A stretch of DNA of 64,000 nt. Origin: Massilia sp. Bi118. Its GTDB lineage: Bacteria; Pseudomonadota; Gammaproteobacteria; Burkholderiales; Burkholderiaceae_D. The stretch is taken from positions 62,001 through 126,000 of the forward strand of contig NZ_CAKKMV010000002.1 of NCBI RefSeq assembly GCF_918697865.1. The letters are read 5' to 3'. The notes beneath the pieces are model-generated. The model made no database searches and had not been told where the DNA came from. It saw only the letters and a list, made by a program, of their open reading frames with translations. Both the position numbers and the translations under genes were made by a program. This document shows positions 1 to 11,137 of the stretch, piece after piece; position 1 is the first letter of the stretch, and each line of letters begins with the position of its first letter.

Positions 1-457
1 CGACCCGCAAAGCCGCAACGCCATCTTCGACACCCTGGAAGCCCTGCAGGCCCAGGGCAAGGCCCTGATCTACACCAGCCACTACATGGAAGAGGTGGAG
101 CGCCTGGCCGACCACATCGTCATCATCGACCACGGCAAGGTGCTGGCGGACGAGAGCCCGGCCTCGCTGCACAGCCGCCTGGCCGCCCAGGCCGCGCTGC
201 GCGTGGAACTGGCCGAGCCGGCGCATGCGTCGCTGCTGGACGGCTTGCGTGCGCATCGCGGTGTCATTTCATTGAGCTGCAATGAGCTGACTGCCGACGG
301 CGTCGCCCTCGACATCGGCCTGGCGCAGGCCGCCGATGCCTTGCCGGTGATGGGCTGGCTGCAGCAGGCCGGCTGCCGGCCGCTGCACTTCGCCACCGCA
401 CGCACCAGCCTCGAAGACATCTTCCTGGCCCTGACCGGACGTTCCCTGCGCGATTAA
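1..457 (+). CDS. ABC transporter ATP-binding protein, C-terminal part (cut by window start)
   Basis: This is the last ~151 residues of a cytoplasmic ABC ATPase that would power the permease encoded next. The reading frame is open from base 2. The visible part begins just after the Walker B/D-loop region (DPQSRNAIFDTL) and contains the H-loop histidine in TSHYMEEVERLAD, a sequence typical of ABC-2/NatA-type export ATPases. The Walker A and signature motifs lie outside the window. It stops 16 bp before the permease start, so the two are very probably one operon. The transported substrate cannot be read from the sequence. Confidence 0.9.
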   Translation, partial: DPQSRNAIFDTLEALQAQGKALIYTSHYMEEVERLADHIVIIDHGKVLADESPASLHSRLAAQAALRVELAEPAHASLLDGLRAHRGVISLSCNELTADGVALDIGLAQAADALPVMGWLQQAGCRPLHFATARTSLEDIFLALTGRSLRD

Positions 458-473
458 GCTGAGCTGAGCCGAC

Positions 474-1748
474 ATGACTGCCTTCTATGCCCTGATCCGC
501 AAGGATCTCATCCTGTTTCTATCGGACCGCCGCGCGCTGGTGATGACCCTGGTGCTGCCGATCGTGATCGCAGCCTTCTTCGGCTCCCTGTTCGGCGGTA
601 ATGCCAAGACCAGCGCGATCGAGGTCGCGCTGGTGCAGCAGGACACGAGCGAGATCGGGAATAAAATCGCTGCCGGCCTGAAGGCGGATCCCAACCTGCA
701 CATCACGACGATGGCCATGGACGATGCAGAAAAGGCCGTGCGCAAGGGCGACCAGAAAGTCGCGATCGTGCTGCCGGCGGGCTTTGGCGAAGCGGCCGGA
801 GCGGCCCTGTTCGGCAACAGCAAAAAGCCCGGGATTCCGCTGCTGTACGATCCCTCGCAGCCGGCCGTGCTGGGCATGGTCAAGGGCATGCTGACGCAGC
901 AGGTGATGTCGGTCGTGAGCGCCGAGATGTTCGGCGGGAAGATGGGCCAGGAGATGACTGCCCGGAGCATGCAGCAGCTCCAGGAGCAGGCGAAGACCGA
1001 CCCGGACAGCAAGGTGCTGGTCGACATGCTGGCCAGCGTGCAGAAGTACCAGGCATTGCCGGTCAAGGACGGCGCCGCGGCCGGCCCCTCGAAAGGCATG
1101 ACCATGCCCTTCACGACGCTCGACAAGCAGCTCTCCAGCGGCATCGCGGAGCAGGGCTACAACGCCTATGCGCACGCCTTCGCCGGCATGGGCGTGCAGT
1201 TCATCCTCTTCATGGGCATCGACATGGGCATCGGCATCCTGCTGGCCCAGCGCAGCGGTGTCTGGAACCGCCTGCTGGCGGCGCCGGTGGGCCTGACCCA
1301 GGTGCTGCTGGCGCGCGCGGCGTCCGGCGCCATCATCGCCTTCGCGCTGCTGTGCATCGTGTTCACGGTAGCGGTGTTCGTGTTCGGCGTGCATATCGCC
1401 AGCCTGCCGGGCTTCCTCGGCATGGCGCTGTCCTTCGGCGTCCTGACCGCCTGCCTGGGCCTGGTGATCGCCGCCTTCGGCAAGACCCCGGAAGCGGCGC
1501 GCCGCATTGCCATGTTCGCGATCCTGATCATGGTGATGCTGGGCGGCGCGTGGATGCCGTCTTTCCTGTTCCCGTCATGGATGCAGCAGCTGACGCTGGC
1601 GGTGCCGACGCGCTGGGCGATCGATGGGCTGGATGCGATTACGTGGCGTGGGCAGGATGCGATGGCGGTGCTGCCGGCGATGGGGGTGCAGCTGGGGTTT
1701 GCGCTGGTGTTTGCGCTGCTGGCTGTGTGGAAGTTCAAGCGCAGCTAA
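474..1748 (+). CDS. ABC-2 type transporter permease
   Basis: A 424-residue membrane subunit that pairs with the ATPase immediately upstream. One N-terminal membrane segment (about residues 22-42, rich in L/V/I) is followed by a ~200-residue soluble loop and then a cluster of about five to six hydrophobic helices from residue ~235 to the C terminus. This is the usual ABC2_membrane_3 (NatB/YhfI-like) arrangement. The ATG at 474 lies 16 bp after the ATPase stop. It is the last gene of its operon: a palindromic repeat and the convergent metH follow. The exported substrate is unknown (drug, lipid or sodium exporters share this fold). Confidence 0.9.
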   Translation: MTAFYALIRKDLILFLSDRRALVMTLVLPIVIAAFFGSLFGGNAKTSAIEVALVQQDTSEIGNKIAAGLKADPNLHITTMAMDDAEKAVRKGDQKVAIVLPAGFGEAAGAALFGNSKKPGIPLLYDPSQPAVLGMVKGMLTQQVMSVVSAEMFGGKMGQEMTARSMQQLQEQAKTDPDSKVLVDMLASVQKYQALPVKDGAAAGPSKGMTMPFTTLDKQLSSGIAEQGYNAYAHAFAGMGVQFILFMGIDMGIGILLAQRSGVWNRLLAAPVGLTQVLLARAASGAIIAFALLCIVFTVAVFVFGVHIASLPGFLGMALSFGVLTACLGLVIAAFGKTPEAARRIAMFAILIMVMLGGAWMPSFLFPSWMQQLTLAVPTRWAIDGLDAITWRGQDAMAVLPAMGVQLGFALVFALLAVWKFKRS

Positions 1749-1750
1749 CT

Positions 1751-1838
1751 CGTCGTTCCCGCGCAGGCGGGAACCCAAGTTCTGCATGAGCTATCGAAAC
1801 GCCTGCAAACTTGGGTCCCCGCCTTCGCGGGGACGACC
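1751..1838. repeat. Dispersed compound palindrome, family 1 copy A
   Basis: An ~88-bp element made of two short GC hairpins (GTTCCCGC/GCGGGAAC, then GTCCCCGC/GCGGGGAC), joined by an inner inverted pair CCCAAGTT (1774-1781) and AACTTGGG (1808-1815). Near-identical copies lie at 37877-37964 and 60950-61037, and a half copy at 55899-55928. It sits between the convergent permease and metH genes, ending 3 bp from the metH stop, and could serve as a bidirectional transcription end or as a REP/BIME-like element. Confidence 0.85.
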
Positions 1839-1841
1839 GTA

Positions 1842-5609
<3,768 letters not shown>

Positions 5610-5649
5610 CGTCAATTTTTCCAGGCGGTTTTACAGAGGCGGGTCTTCG

Positions 5650-5655
5650 ATTATA
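5650..5655 (-). promoter_or_regulatory. Candidate -10 box for metH
   Basis: A perfect TATAAT on the minus strand, about 40 bp before the metH ATG. The hexamer 17 bp further up is GGAACA (weak). A perfect TTGACA exists on the same strand at 5686-5681, but 25 bp from the -10, too far for a normal sigma-70 promoter. No -35 is therefore assigned with confidence. Confidence 0.45.
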
Positions 5656-5755
5656 CCTTTACTAGCAGAGTTTGTTCCCGTGTCAAGCAGCTGCTGCCAA
5701 TCGGCGCAAAGGAAGGGCAGAAGAAGACCAAAAACGGCGGTTCTGTAAAGACGTT

Positions 5756-5831
5756 TGTATCTTTATGTATCAAAAGCCGCATTGTTACAGTGCGATACAA
5801 AATGAGGCTTATTAGCAATTTCCCGGATACA
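5756..5831. promoter_or_regulatory. Operator-like cluster of TGTATC/GATACA repeats upstream of brnA
   Basis: The 5610-5938 gap (about 330 bp) between metH and brnA holds four copies of one hexamer: TGTATC at 5756-5761 and 5766-5771, exactly 10 bp apart, and the inverted form GATACA at 5794-5799 and 5826-5831. Repeated short half-sites on one helical face are typical of ribbon-helix-helix repressor operators, the fold BrnA is known to have. Autoregulation by the neighbouring BrnA-like protein is an inference. I see no gene in the gap. Confidence 0.5.
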
Positions 5832-5938
5832 TACACCGACGACAATTAATTCCATGGAGCCGCCGCTGGCGCGGCCCTAGTCCAAATCGTACGGAATGCG
5901 CGGACCCGTCGTCCGCCGCCTCAATGGGAAGAATTGAA

Positions 5939-6169
5939 ATGAACAAAGAATATGTGCCTGAGTGGGACCAGCCGGCAACCCGCACTGAAGAAAGCACGTC
6001 GAAGCAGAACGCGGTCAGCGGCGTGAAGCAGATCGTCACCATCCGCCTGGATGTGGACATGCTGGAATGGTTCAAGTCGGCCGGTCCGGGCTACCAGACC
6101 CGCATCAACCAGGTCCTGCGCGAATACATGGAAGCCAATCGCGTGCGTGCTCAAGGCGAGCAGCAGTAA
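5939..6169 (+). CDS. brnA: BrnA-family antitoxin (orphan, no BrnT visible)
   Basis: A 76-residue protein whose C-terminal half (VTIRLDVDMLEWFKSAGPGY, then QTRINQVLREYM) matches the BrnA antitoxin family, a ribbon-helix-helix DNA-binding protein that neutralises the RelE-fold RNase BrnT and represses its own operon. In known modules brnT lies directly upstream; here neither the gap before it nor the following region contains a BrnT-like gene, so it is an orphan. An in-frame ATG at 5924 exists, but GGGAAG ends 6 bp before the ATG at 5939, which decides the start. A strong terminator follows at once. It may act only as a regulator. Confidence 0.75.
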   Translation: MNKEYVPEWDQPATRTEESTSKQNAVSGVKQIVTIRLDVDMLEWFKSAGPGYQTRINQVLREYMEANRVRAQGEQQ

Positions 6170-6172
6170 GCG

Positions 6173-6206
6173 AAAAAAAAGGGGGCCCTGCCCCCTTCGT
6201 TTTTTA
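6173..6206. terminator. Bidirectional terminator between brnA and fmt
   Basis: The stem AAGGGGG/CCCCCTT (6179-6185 with 6191-6197, 5-nt loop) is flanked by an A-run on the left and a T-run on the right, so it can end both brnA (plus) and fmt (minus). Confidence 0.85.
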
Positions 6207-6215
6207 TTCGAAGTA

Positions 6216-7163
6216 TTACTCGAACGACACGCCGTCGAACGAAAATCCCTTCAGAAACTCCCCAGCCGCCAGGCGCTTGCCGCCCGGTTTCTGCAGTTCC
6301 GTCAGGCGCAGCGCGCCTTCCCCGCAAGCCACCACGATCCCCTGGGCATCTGCCGACAGGACCTGGCCAGGTCGACCCTTGCCATCCACTGCCTGCGCAT
6401 TCCAGATTTTCACGGTCACGCCACCCGCCTGCGCATGCGCACCCGGGAAAGGATTGAACGCCCGCACCTTGCGCGCCAGCTCGAGGGCAGGGCGGGCCAA
6501 AGCCAGCTTCGCCTCTTCCTTGCTGATCTTGGCGGCATAGGTCACGCCTTCCTCCGGCTGCGGCTCGGCCTGCAGGCCGCCCGCCGCCATCCGCTGCAAG
6601 GCATCGACGATCATGCGGCCGCCCATCCCGGCCAGCTTGTCGTGCAGGCTGCCGGTGGTGTCCGTGTCCGAAATGGGCAGGCGCTCCATCAGCAGCATCG
6701 GGCCGGTGTCCAGACCTTCTTCCATCTCCATGATGGTCACGCCGGTCTCGGGATCGCCGGACTCGATTGCACGGTGGATGGGCGCGGCGCCGCGCCAGCG
6801 CGGCAGCAGCGAACCGTGGATATTGATGCAGGGCTTGATATCGAGGGTCGCGCGCGGCAGGATCAGGCCATAGGCCGCGACCACCATCACGTCATAGTCG
6901 GTAGCCAGCAGGCGCTCGTGCGCGGCTTTCGCTTCTTCCGCGCGCTGCGGGTCTTTGGCATCCATGCGTAAAGAGAGCGGCTGCAGCACCTCGATGCCGT
7001 GGGCCAGCGCGACCTGCTTGACCGCGGACGCCTGCAGCTGCATGCCGCGCCCGGCCGGGCGGTCCGGCTGGGTCAGCACCAGCGGAATCTCGAAGCCGGC
7101 CTCGATCAGGGCGCGCAGCGCGACAGCGGCAAACTCGGGCGTGCCCGCGAAGACGGCCTTCAT
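6216..7163 (-). CDS. fmt: Methionyl-tRNA formyltransferase
   Basis: Formylates Met-tRNA(fMet) with 10-formyltetrahydrofolate for translation initiation. The protein is 315 residues, the same as E. coli Fmt. It starts [16 protein letters not shown], carries the formyltransferase core [19 protein letters not shown] with the conserved Asn/His, then [10 protein letters not shown] containing the catalytic-type Asp, and ends in the C-terminal OB-like domain. An alternative in-frame ATG at 7175 overlaps the def stop (TGATG) and would add four residues; coupling to def favours it, but the conserved N terminus fits 7163. No clear Shine-Dalgarno separates the two choices. It forms an operon with def. 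Confidence 0.95.
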   Translation of the reverse strand: MKAVFAGTPEFAAVALRALIEAGFEIPLVLTQPDRPAGRGMQLQASAVKQVALAHGIEVLQPLSLRMDAKDPQRAEEAKAAHERLLATDYDVMVVAAYGLILPRATLDIKPCINIHGSLLPRWRGAAPIHRAIESGDPETGVTIMEMEEGLDTGPMLLMERLPISDTDTTGSLHDKLAGMGGRMIVDALQRMAAGGLQAEPQPEEGVTYAAKISKEEAKLALARPALELARKVRAFNPFPGAHAQAGGVTVKIWNAQAVDGKGRPGQVLSADAQGIVVACGEGALRLTELQKPGGKRLAAGEFLKGFSFDGVSFE

Positions 7164-7174
7164 GCGCGCCGCCA

Positions 7175-7711
7175 TCAACGACGGCCGGCGGCCTTGGGCC
7201 CGCTGTTTTGCAGGGCGCGCTCTTCCTTCTGCAGCTTGGTCTTGATGCGGTTGCGCTTCAGCGGCGACAGGTATTCCACAAAAACCTTGCCCATCAGGTG
7301 GTCCATCTCGTGCTGGATGCAGACCGCCAGCAGGCCGTCGCATTCCATCTCGAAGGGCTTGTTGTGCTGGTCGACGGCTTTCACCTTGACACGCGCGGGA
7401 CGCTCGACGCCGTCGTAGATGCCGGGCACCGACAGGCAGCCCTCGTCATAGACCTGCTTTTCCGGGCTGGACCAGGTGATTTCCGGGTTGATGAAGACCA
7501 GCAAGCCGTCGTGCGTCTCGGTGGTGTCGATGACGATCACCTGCTCGTGCACGTCGACCTGGGTGGCGGCCAGGCCCACGCCCGGGGCGTCGTACATGGT
7601 CTCGGCCATGTCCGCGACCAGCGTTTCAAGGCGCGCGTCGAATTCGGTGACCGGGTTGGCCACTTTGTGCAGGCGCGGGTCGGGATAGCGGAGGATGTTC
7701 AGTAAGGCCAT
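7175..7711 (-). CDS. def: Peptide deformylase
   Basis: Removes the N-formyl group from nascent proteins, completing the cycle begun by Fmt. The 178-residue metalloenzyme shows all three family motifs: [16 protein letters not shown] (metal-ligand Cys) and QHEMDHL (HEXXH with two metal His and the catalytic Glu). It is the first gene of the def-fmt operon; its TGA overlaps the upstream candidate ATG of fmt. It is divergent from the LysM gene across a 264-bp gap in which I assign no promoter. Confidence 0.97.
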   Translation of the reverse strand: MALLNILRYPDPRLHKVANPVTEFDARLETLVADMAETMYDAPGVGLAATQVDVHEQVIVIDTTETHDGLLVFINPEITWSSPEKQVYDEGCLSVPGIYDGVERPARVKVKAVDQHNKPFEMECDGLLAVCIQHEMDHLMGKVFVEYLSPLKRNRIKTKLQKEERALQNSGPKAAGRR

Positions 7712-7975
7712 GGTTCTCGATTAATCTGTTTATTCTAGGGATAGTGCGTAGATGGGGTGTCGGCCATGCGCGTTCAAGCCTGTACAATTGTTTCCGCACA
7801 GACATAAAAGCAACACGTCGCGCTGGTAGCAGAACGCGCTTGTCTTGCTAGTTCATGGATTTGTGGGCAGAATTTGATTCAGTTCGGCAACCCTTTAGTC
7901 CATCAAGCCTTTGATCCGGCGTGCGGTCAGGGATTGTTTGCCGCGTACGCATAGCCGCACTTTACGGACACTTTG

Positions 7976-9106
7976 ATGAAAAATTTTAGCACAGGCGTGG
8001 TCCGATCGCTCACGGGCCGCACTGCCGCCGTCGCCCTGGCTGCCGTCCTGGCGCTGCCCGCCCAGGCCGCGCCGGCATCCGCCGGTCCCCACTGCAGCTT
8101 CCGTCCTAACGCGCCCGACCAGCACGTGGTCGTCAAGCGCGATACCTTGTGGGATATTTCGGGCAAGTTTCTCGAACATCCCTGGTGCTGGCCCGAAGTC
8201 TGGGGCATGAACCGCGACGAGATCCGCAATCCGCACTGGATCTACCCGGGCCAGATCATCTATTTCGACCGCGCCCATGGCCGCCTGACGCTGACCAAGC
8301 CGGGCACACTCGATGCCGACGCCGGCCTGCCGCCGGTCACCAGGCTGTCGCCCCAGATCCGCACCGAGGAACTGGAGCGCGGCGCGATTTCCTCGATCCC
8401 GTCGAGCGCGATCGAACCCTTCCTGACCCAGCCGCTGGTGATCGAGCCGGGCGAACTGAATGCCGCGCCCCGCATCGCCGCCGCCCCGGAAACCCGGGTC
8501 TACCTGGCCGAAGGCGACCGCATCTACGTGCGCGGCGCCCTGAACGGCGCCACTTCGTTCCAGGTCTTCCGTCCGGGCAAGCCGCTGGTCGACCCGGACA
8601 CCGGCAAGGTCGTCGCCCATGAGGCCGCTTATGTGGGCTCGGCCAAACTGGTCAAGGAAGCTGGGCCGGGTGTGGACGTGCACAGCTTCGTCGTCACCAG
8701 CTCGGTGCAGGAGATGGGCGTGGGCGACCGCCTGCTGCCGACTCCTCCCATGCCGCTGCGCAATTACGTGCCGCATGCGCCGGCGCGACCCGTTACGGCC
8801 CGCATCATGGCCATGGCCAGCGAATCGAATTACGCTGCGCAGAGCCAGGTCGTGACTGTCAACCGGGGCGCACTTGACGGACTCGATGTCGGCTCCGTCC
8901 TGCAGCTCTATCATCTCGGGAAGACGATCCAGGACCCGGGCGGCAGCAAAGGCTTCCTCGGTTTCGGCAAGTCGACGATGCGGATGCCGGACGAGCAGTT
9001 TGGCGAACTGTTCATTTTCCGGGTGTTCGGCCATGTCTCGTATGGACTGGTCATGCAAGTGACGTTGCCGGTGGAAATCGGCGACGTGGCGAAATCACCG
9101 GAGTAA
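7976..9106 (+). CDS. LysM-domain secreted protein
   Basis: A 376-residue exported protein. A signal peptide is evident (basic start, then hydrophobic LAAVLALPAQAAPA ending near residue 30). A LysM peptidoglycan-binding motif follows at about residues 48-100: VVVKRDTLWDISGKFLEHPW, then WGMNRDEIRNPHWIYPGQ. The rest is a conserved beta-rich region of unknown role. LysM proteins of this type often precede dprA in Burkholderiales. The start is the ATG at 7976; a TTG one codon upstream is ignored. Its stop lies 7 bp before the dprA GTG, suggesting co-transcription. A role in cell-wall binding is inferred from LysM; no catalytic domain is visible. Confidence 0.88.
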   Translation: MKNFSTGVVRSLTGRTAAVALAAVLALPAQAAPASAGPHCSFRPNAPDQHVVVKRDTLWDISGKFLEHPWCWPEVWGMNRDEIRNPHWIYPGQIIYFDRAHGRLTLTKPGTLDADAGLPPVTRLSPQIRTEELERGAISSIPSSAIEPFLTQPLVIEPGELNAAPRIAAAPETRVYLAEGDRIYVRGALNGATSFQVFRPGKPLVDPDTGKVVAHEAAYVGSAKLVKEAGPGVDVHSFVVTSSVQEMGVGDRLLPTPPMPLRNYVPHAPARPVTARIMAMASESNYAAQSQVVTVNRGALDGLDVGSVLQLYHLGKTIQDPGGSKGFLGFGKSTMRMPDEQFGELFIFRVFGHVSYGLVMQVTLPVEIGDVAKSPE

Positions 9107-9113
9107 TTTTGCC

Positions 9114-10295
9114 GTGCAGGACACGGACTCCCACACCCCACACAAAGCGGCCGCTGCAGACAATCCAGCGGCCGCGGTGTTTTTAAGCGACGCCCGCGTT
9201 GCGGCCTGGCTGCGTCTGGAACGCGCCGCCGGCATCGGGCCGCGCACGGCAAGCAAGCTGCTGGATGCCTTCGGCTGTGCCGAAGGCATCCTCGAAGCCG
9301 GCAGCGACGAGCTGGCCGCCTTGATTGGTCCGGCTCAATTGCGTTCACTAAAGACGCCGGCGTCAATCGAAACGGAGCAGTTGATCGAAGCCACGCTGCG
9401 CTGGCGTGCACAGCCCGGTCACCACATATTGGCGCTGGGCGAACCCGGTTATCCCGAACTGCTGGCGAATATTCCCGATCCGCCGCTGCTGCTCTATATA
9501 AAAGGACGTGTGGAATTGCTCGACGCGCCCATGCTGGCCATGGTCGGCAGCCGCAACGCCAGCGTCCAGGGCAAGGCGAATGCGCTGGCCTTTGCCGAGG
9601 CGCTGTCCGGCGCCGGCCTGTGCATCGTGTCCGGCCTGGCGCTGGGCATCGACGCCGCCGCGCACGAAGGCGCCTTGAAAGGCGGCGGTTCGACTGTTGC
9701 CGTGATCGGCACCGGCCCGGACCTGGTCTACCCGGCGCGCAACCGCGCACTGTGCGAACGCATCGCCGCGGAAGGCTGCATCGTCAGCGAGTACCCGGTC
9801 GGCACGCGGCCGCTGCCCGGCAATTTCCCGAAGCGTAACCGGATCATCAGCGGACTGGCGGCCGGGGTGCTGGTGGTCGAGGCGGCGGCGCAGTCCGGTT
9901 CATTGATCACGGCGCGCCAGGCGGCCGAGCAGGGCAGGGACGTGTTCGCGATTCCCGGCTCGATCCATGCGGCGCTGGCCAAGGGCTGCCACCTCCTGAT
10001 CCGCGAAGGGGCCAAGCTGGTCGACACGGCAGCCGACGTATTGGAGGCGATGGCCTGGTCGCCGCTGGTGCGCGCGCCTGCCGTTGCGATGCCGGCAAAG
10101 CGCCCGGACGAGACCGTCCCGGACGGCAGCGAAGCCCTGCTGGCGGCGCTCGGTCACGACCCGGTCGAACCCGATATCCTTATTGCATCGATGAATATCA
10201 GCCCTGCATTATTGAGCAGCCAATTGCTTGCGCTAGAGCTCGCTGGACTGCTGGAACGGCGGCCCGGTGGCAGGGTGCAAAGAGTGGTGAAGTGA
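9114..10295 (+). CDS. dprA: DNA-processing protein DprA
   Basis: Loads RecA onto incoming single-stranded DNA during natural transformation. The protein is 393 residues with an N-terminal helical region (~30-95), then the Rossmann-like DprA core with MVGSRNASVQGKANALAFA, IVSGLALGIDAAAHEGAL and the NRIISGLA region, and a C-terminal winged-helix-like DML1 domain (~330-390). The start is GTG at 9114; GGAG at 9101-9104 is a suitably spaced ribosome binding site. Presence of dprA shows the strain has at least part of a competence pathway. The poorly conserved N-terminal ~25 residues are unusual only in composition. Confidence 0.96.
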   Translation: MQDTDSHTPHKAAAADNPAAAVFLSDARVAAWLRLERAAGIGPRTASKLLDAFGCAEGILEAGSDELAALIGPAQLRSLKTPASIETEQLIEATLRWRAQPGHHILALGEPGYPELLANIPDPPLLLYIKGRVELLDAPMLAMVGSRNASVQGKANALAFAEALSGAGLCIVSGLALGIDAAAHEGALKGGGSTVAVIGTGPDLVYPARNRALCERIAAEGCIVSEYPVGTRPLPGNFPKRNRIISGLAAGVLVVEAAAQSGSLITARQAAEQGRDVFAIPGSIHAALAKGCHLLIREGAKLVDTAADVLEAMAWSPLVRAPAVAMPAKRPDETVPDGSEALLAALGHDPVEPDILIASMNISPALLSSQLLALELAGLLERRPGGRVQRVVK

Positions 10296-10363
10296 GTGGC
10301 GAAGCGGATAAGGCCGATAAACAACGATGATGTTTCTAGACGGCAGCTGACCTTGTGACGCAC

Positions 10364-10393
10364 TTGTGCCGGGGCGAACTTAGCTGCTACAGT
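10364..10393 (+). promoter_or_regulatory. Candidate promoter of smg
   Basis: TTGTGC (10364-10369) and TACAGT (10388-10393) are separated by 18 bp. Transcription would start about 2-4 nt before the ATG at 10403, so the mRNA would be nearly leaderless. No Shine-Dalgarno is visible before that ATG. Confidence 0.45.
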
Positions 10394-10402
10394 AGCGTCA
10401 CC

Positions 10403-10870
10403 ATGTTCGACATCCTAGTCTACCTTTACGAGACGTACTACCGTCCCGATGCCTGCCCAGAGCCGGAGGCCCTGGCACGCAAGCTGTCTGCCGTCGGTTT
10501 CGACGATATCGAAATTTCCGAGGCGCTGGACTGGCTGAACGGTCTCACCGAAATGGCCGGGACGATCAACCCTGCCCTGGAATCCAGCGGCACCCGTTTC
10601 TATGTTTCGCAGGAAGTCGACACTCTCGGCAGCGCCGCCGTCGGCTTCATCCAGTTCCTCGAGCTGGCCGGTCTCCTCACTGCCTGCCAGCGTGAGATCG
10701 TCATCGAACGCGCCCTGGCGCTGGACGAATCCCCAGTTACCCTTGGCAAGCTGAAAATCATCGTCCTGATGCTGCTGTGGAGCCAGGGCAAGGAGCCGGA
10801 CGCGCTGATGTTCGACGACCTGTTCGGCGCCGACGAAGACGAGGATGCTGAGCCGCGCCTTCTGCATTGA
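10403..10870 (+). CDS. smg: Smg family protein (DUF494)
   Basis: A 155-residue protein of the Smg/DUF494 family, which commonly lies between dprA and a topoisomerase gene in beta- and gammaproteobacteria. It starts [16 protein letters not shown], with the conserved low-complexity acidic C terminus ([10 protein letters not shown]). The biochemical function is unknown; association with DprA and topoisomerase is genomic only. An in-frame ATG 16 codons upstream exists, but family conservation begins at MFDIL. A strong terminator follows. Confidence 0.93.
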   Translation: MFDILVYLYETYYRPDACPEPEALARKLSAVGFDDIEISEALDWLNGLTEMAGTINPALESSGTRFYVSQEVDTLGSAAVGFIQFLELAGLLTACQREIVIERALALDESPVTLGKLKIIVLMLLWSQGKEPDALMFDDLFGADEDEDAEPRLLH

Positions 10871-10891
10871 TATTCCACAATTGTAATGACG

Positions 10892-10918
10892 AAAACGGCG
10901 CTGCGGCGCCGTTTTTTC
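10892..10918 (+). terminator. Terminator after smg
   Basis: A perfect 10-bp stem, AAAACGGCGC (10892-10901) with GCGCCGTTTT (10906-10915), closed by a TGCG loop and followed by T residues. It separates smg from topB. Confidence 0.9.
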
Positions 10919-11137
10919 TTGCAATAAAGCAAGATGAAGCGTATTTTGCCTCAGCAACGAACAGGTACAGTCTACTTGCAAGGTGCGTGGCAACCCGCTT
11001 ATCATTTGCCGCAATCCGCTAATTGTTACCAATAAGCTATCAACAGACGGGAATCGCCGGGACGCACTTCCCGATCCGTCTGGCCGCCGTCATGTATGAT
11101 GCGCGAGCCGCGACTATCGAACACATAGAGAAACCAT

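Noticed and set aside
5681..5686. Perfect TTGACA on the minus strand as metH -35
   Set aside because: 25 bp from the TATAAT, outside the range for sigma-70 promoters.
5651..5845. 64-codon minus-strand ORF upstream of metH as a possible BrnT or leader gene
   Set aside because: Translation lacks BrnT features; it spans the candidate metH promoter and operator repeats.
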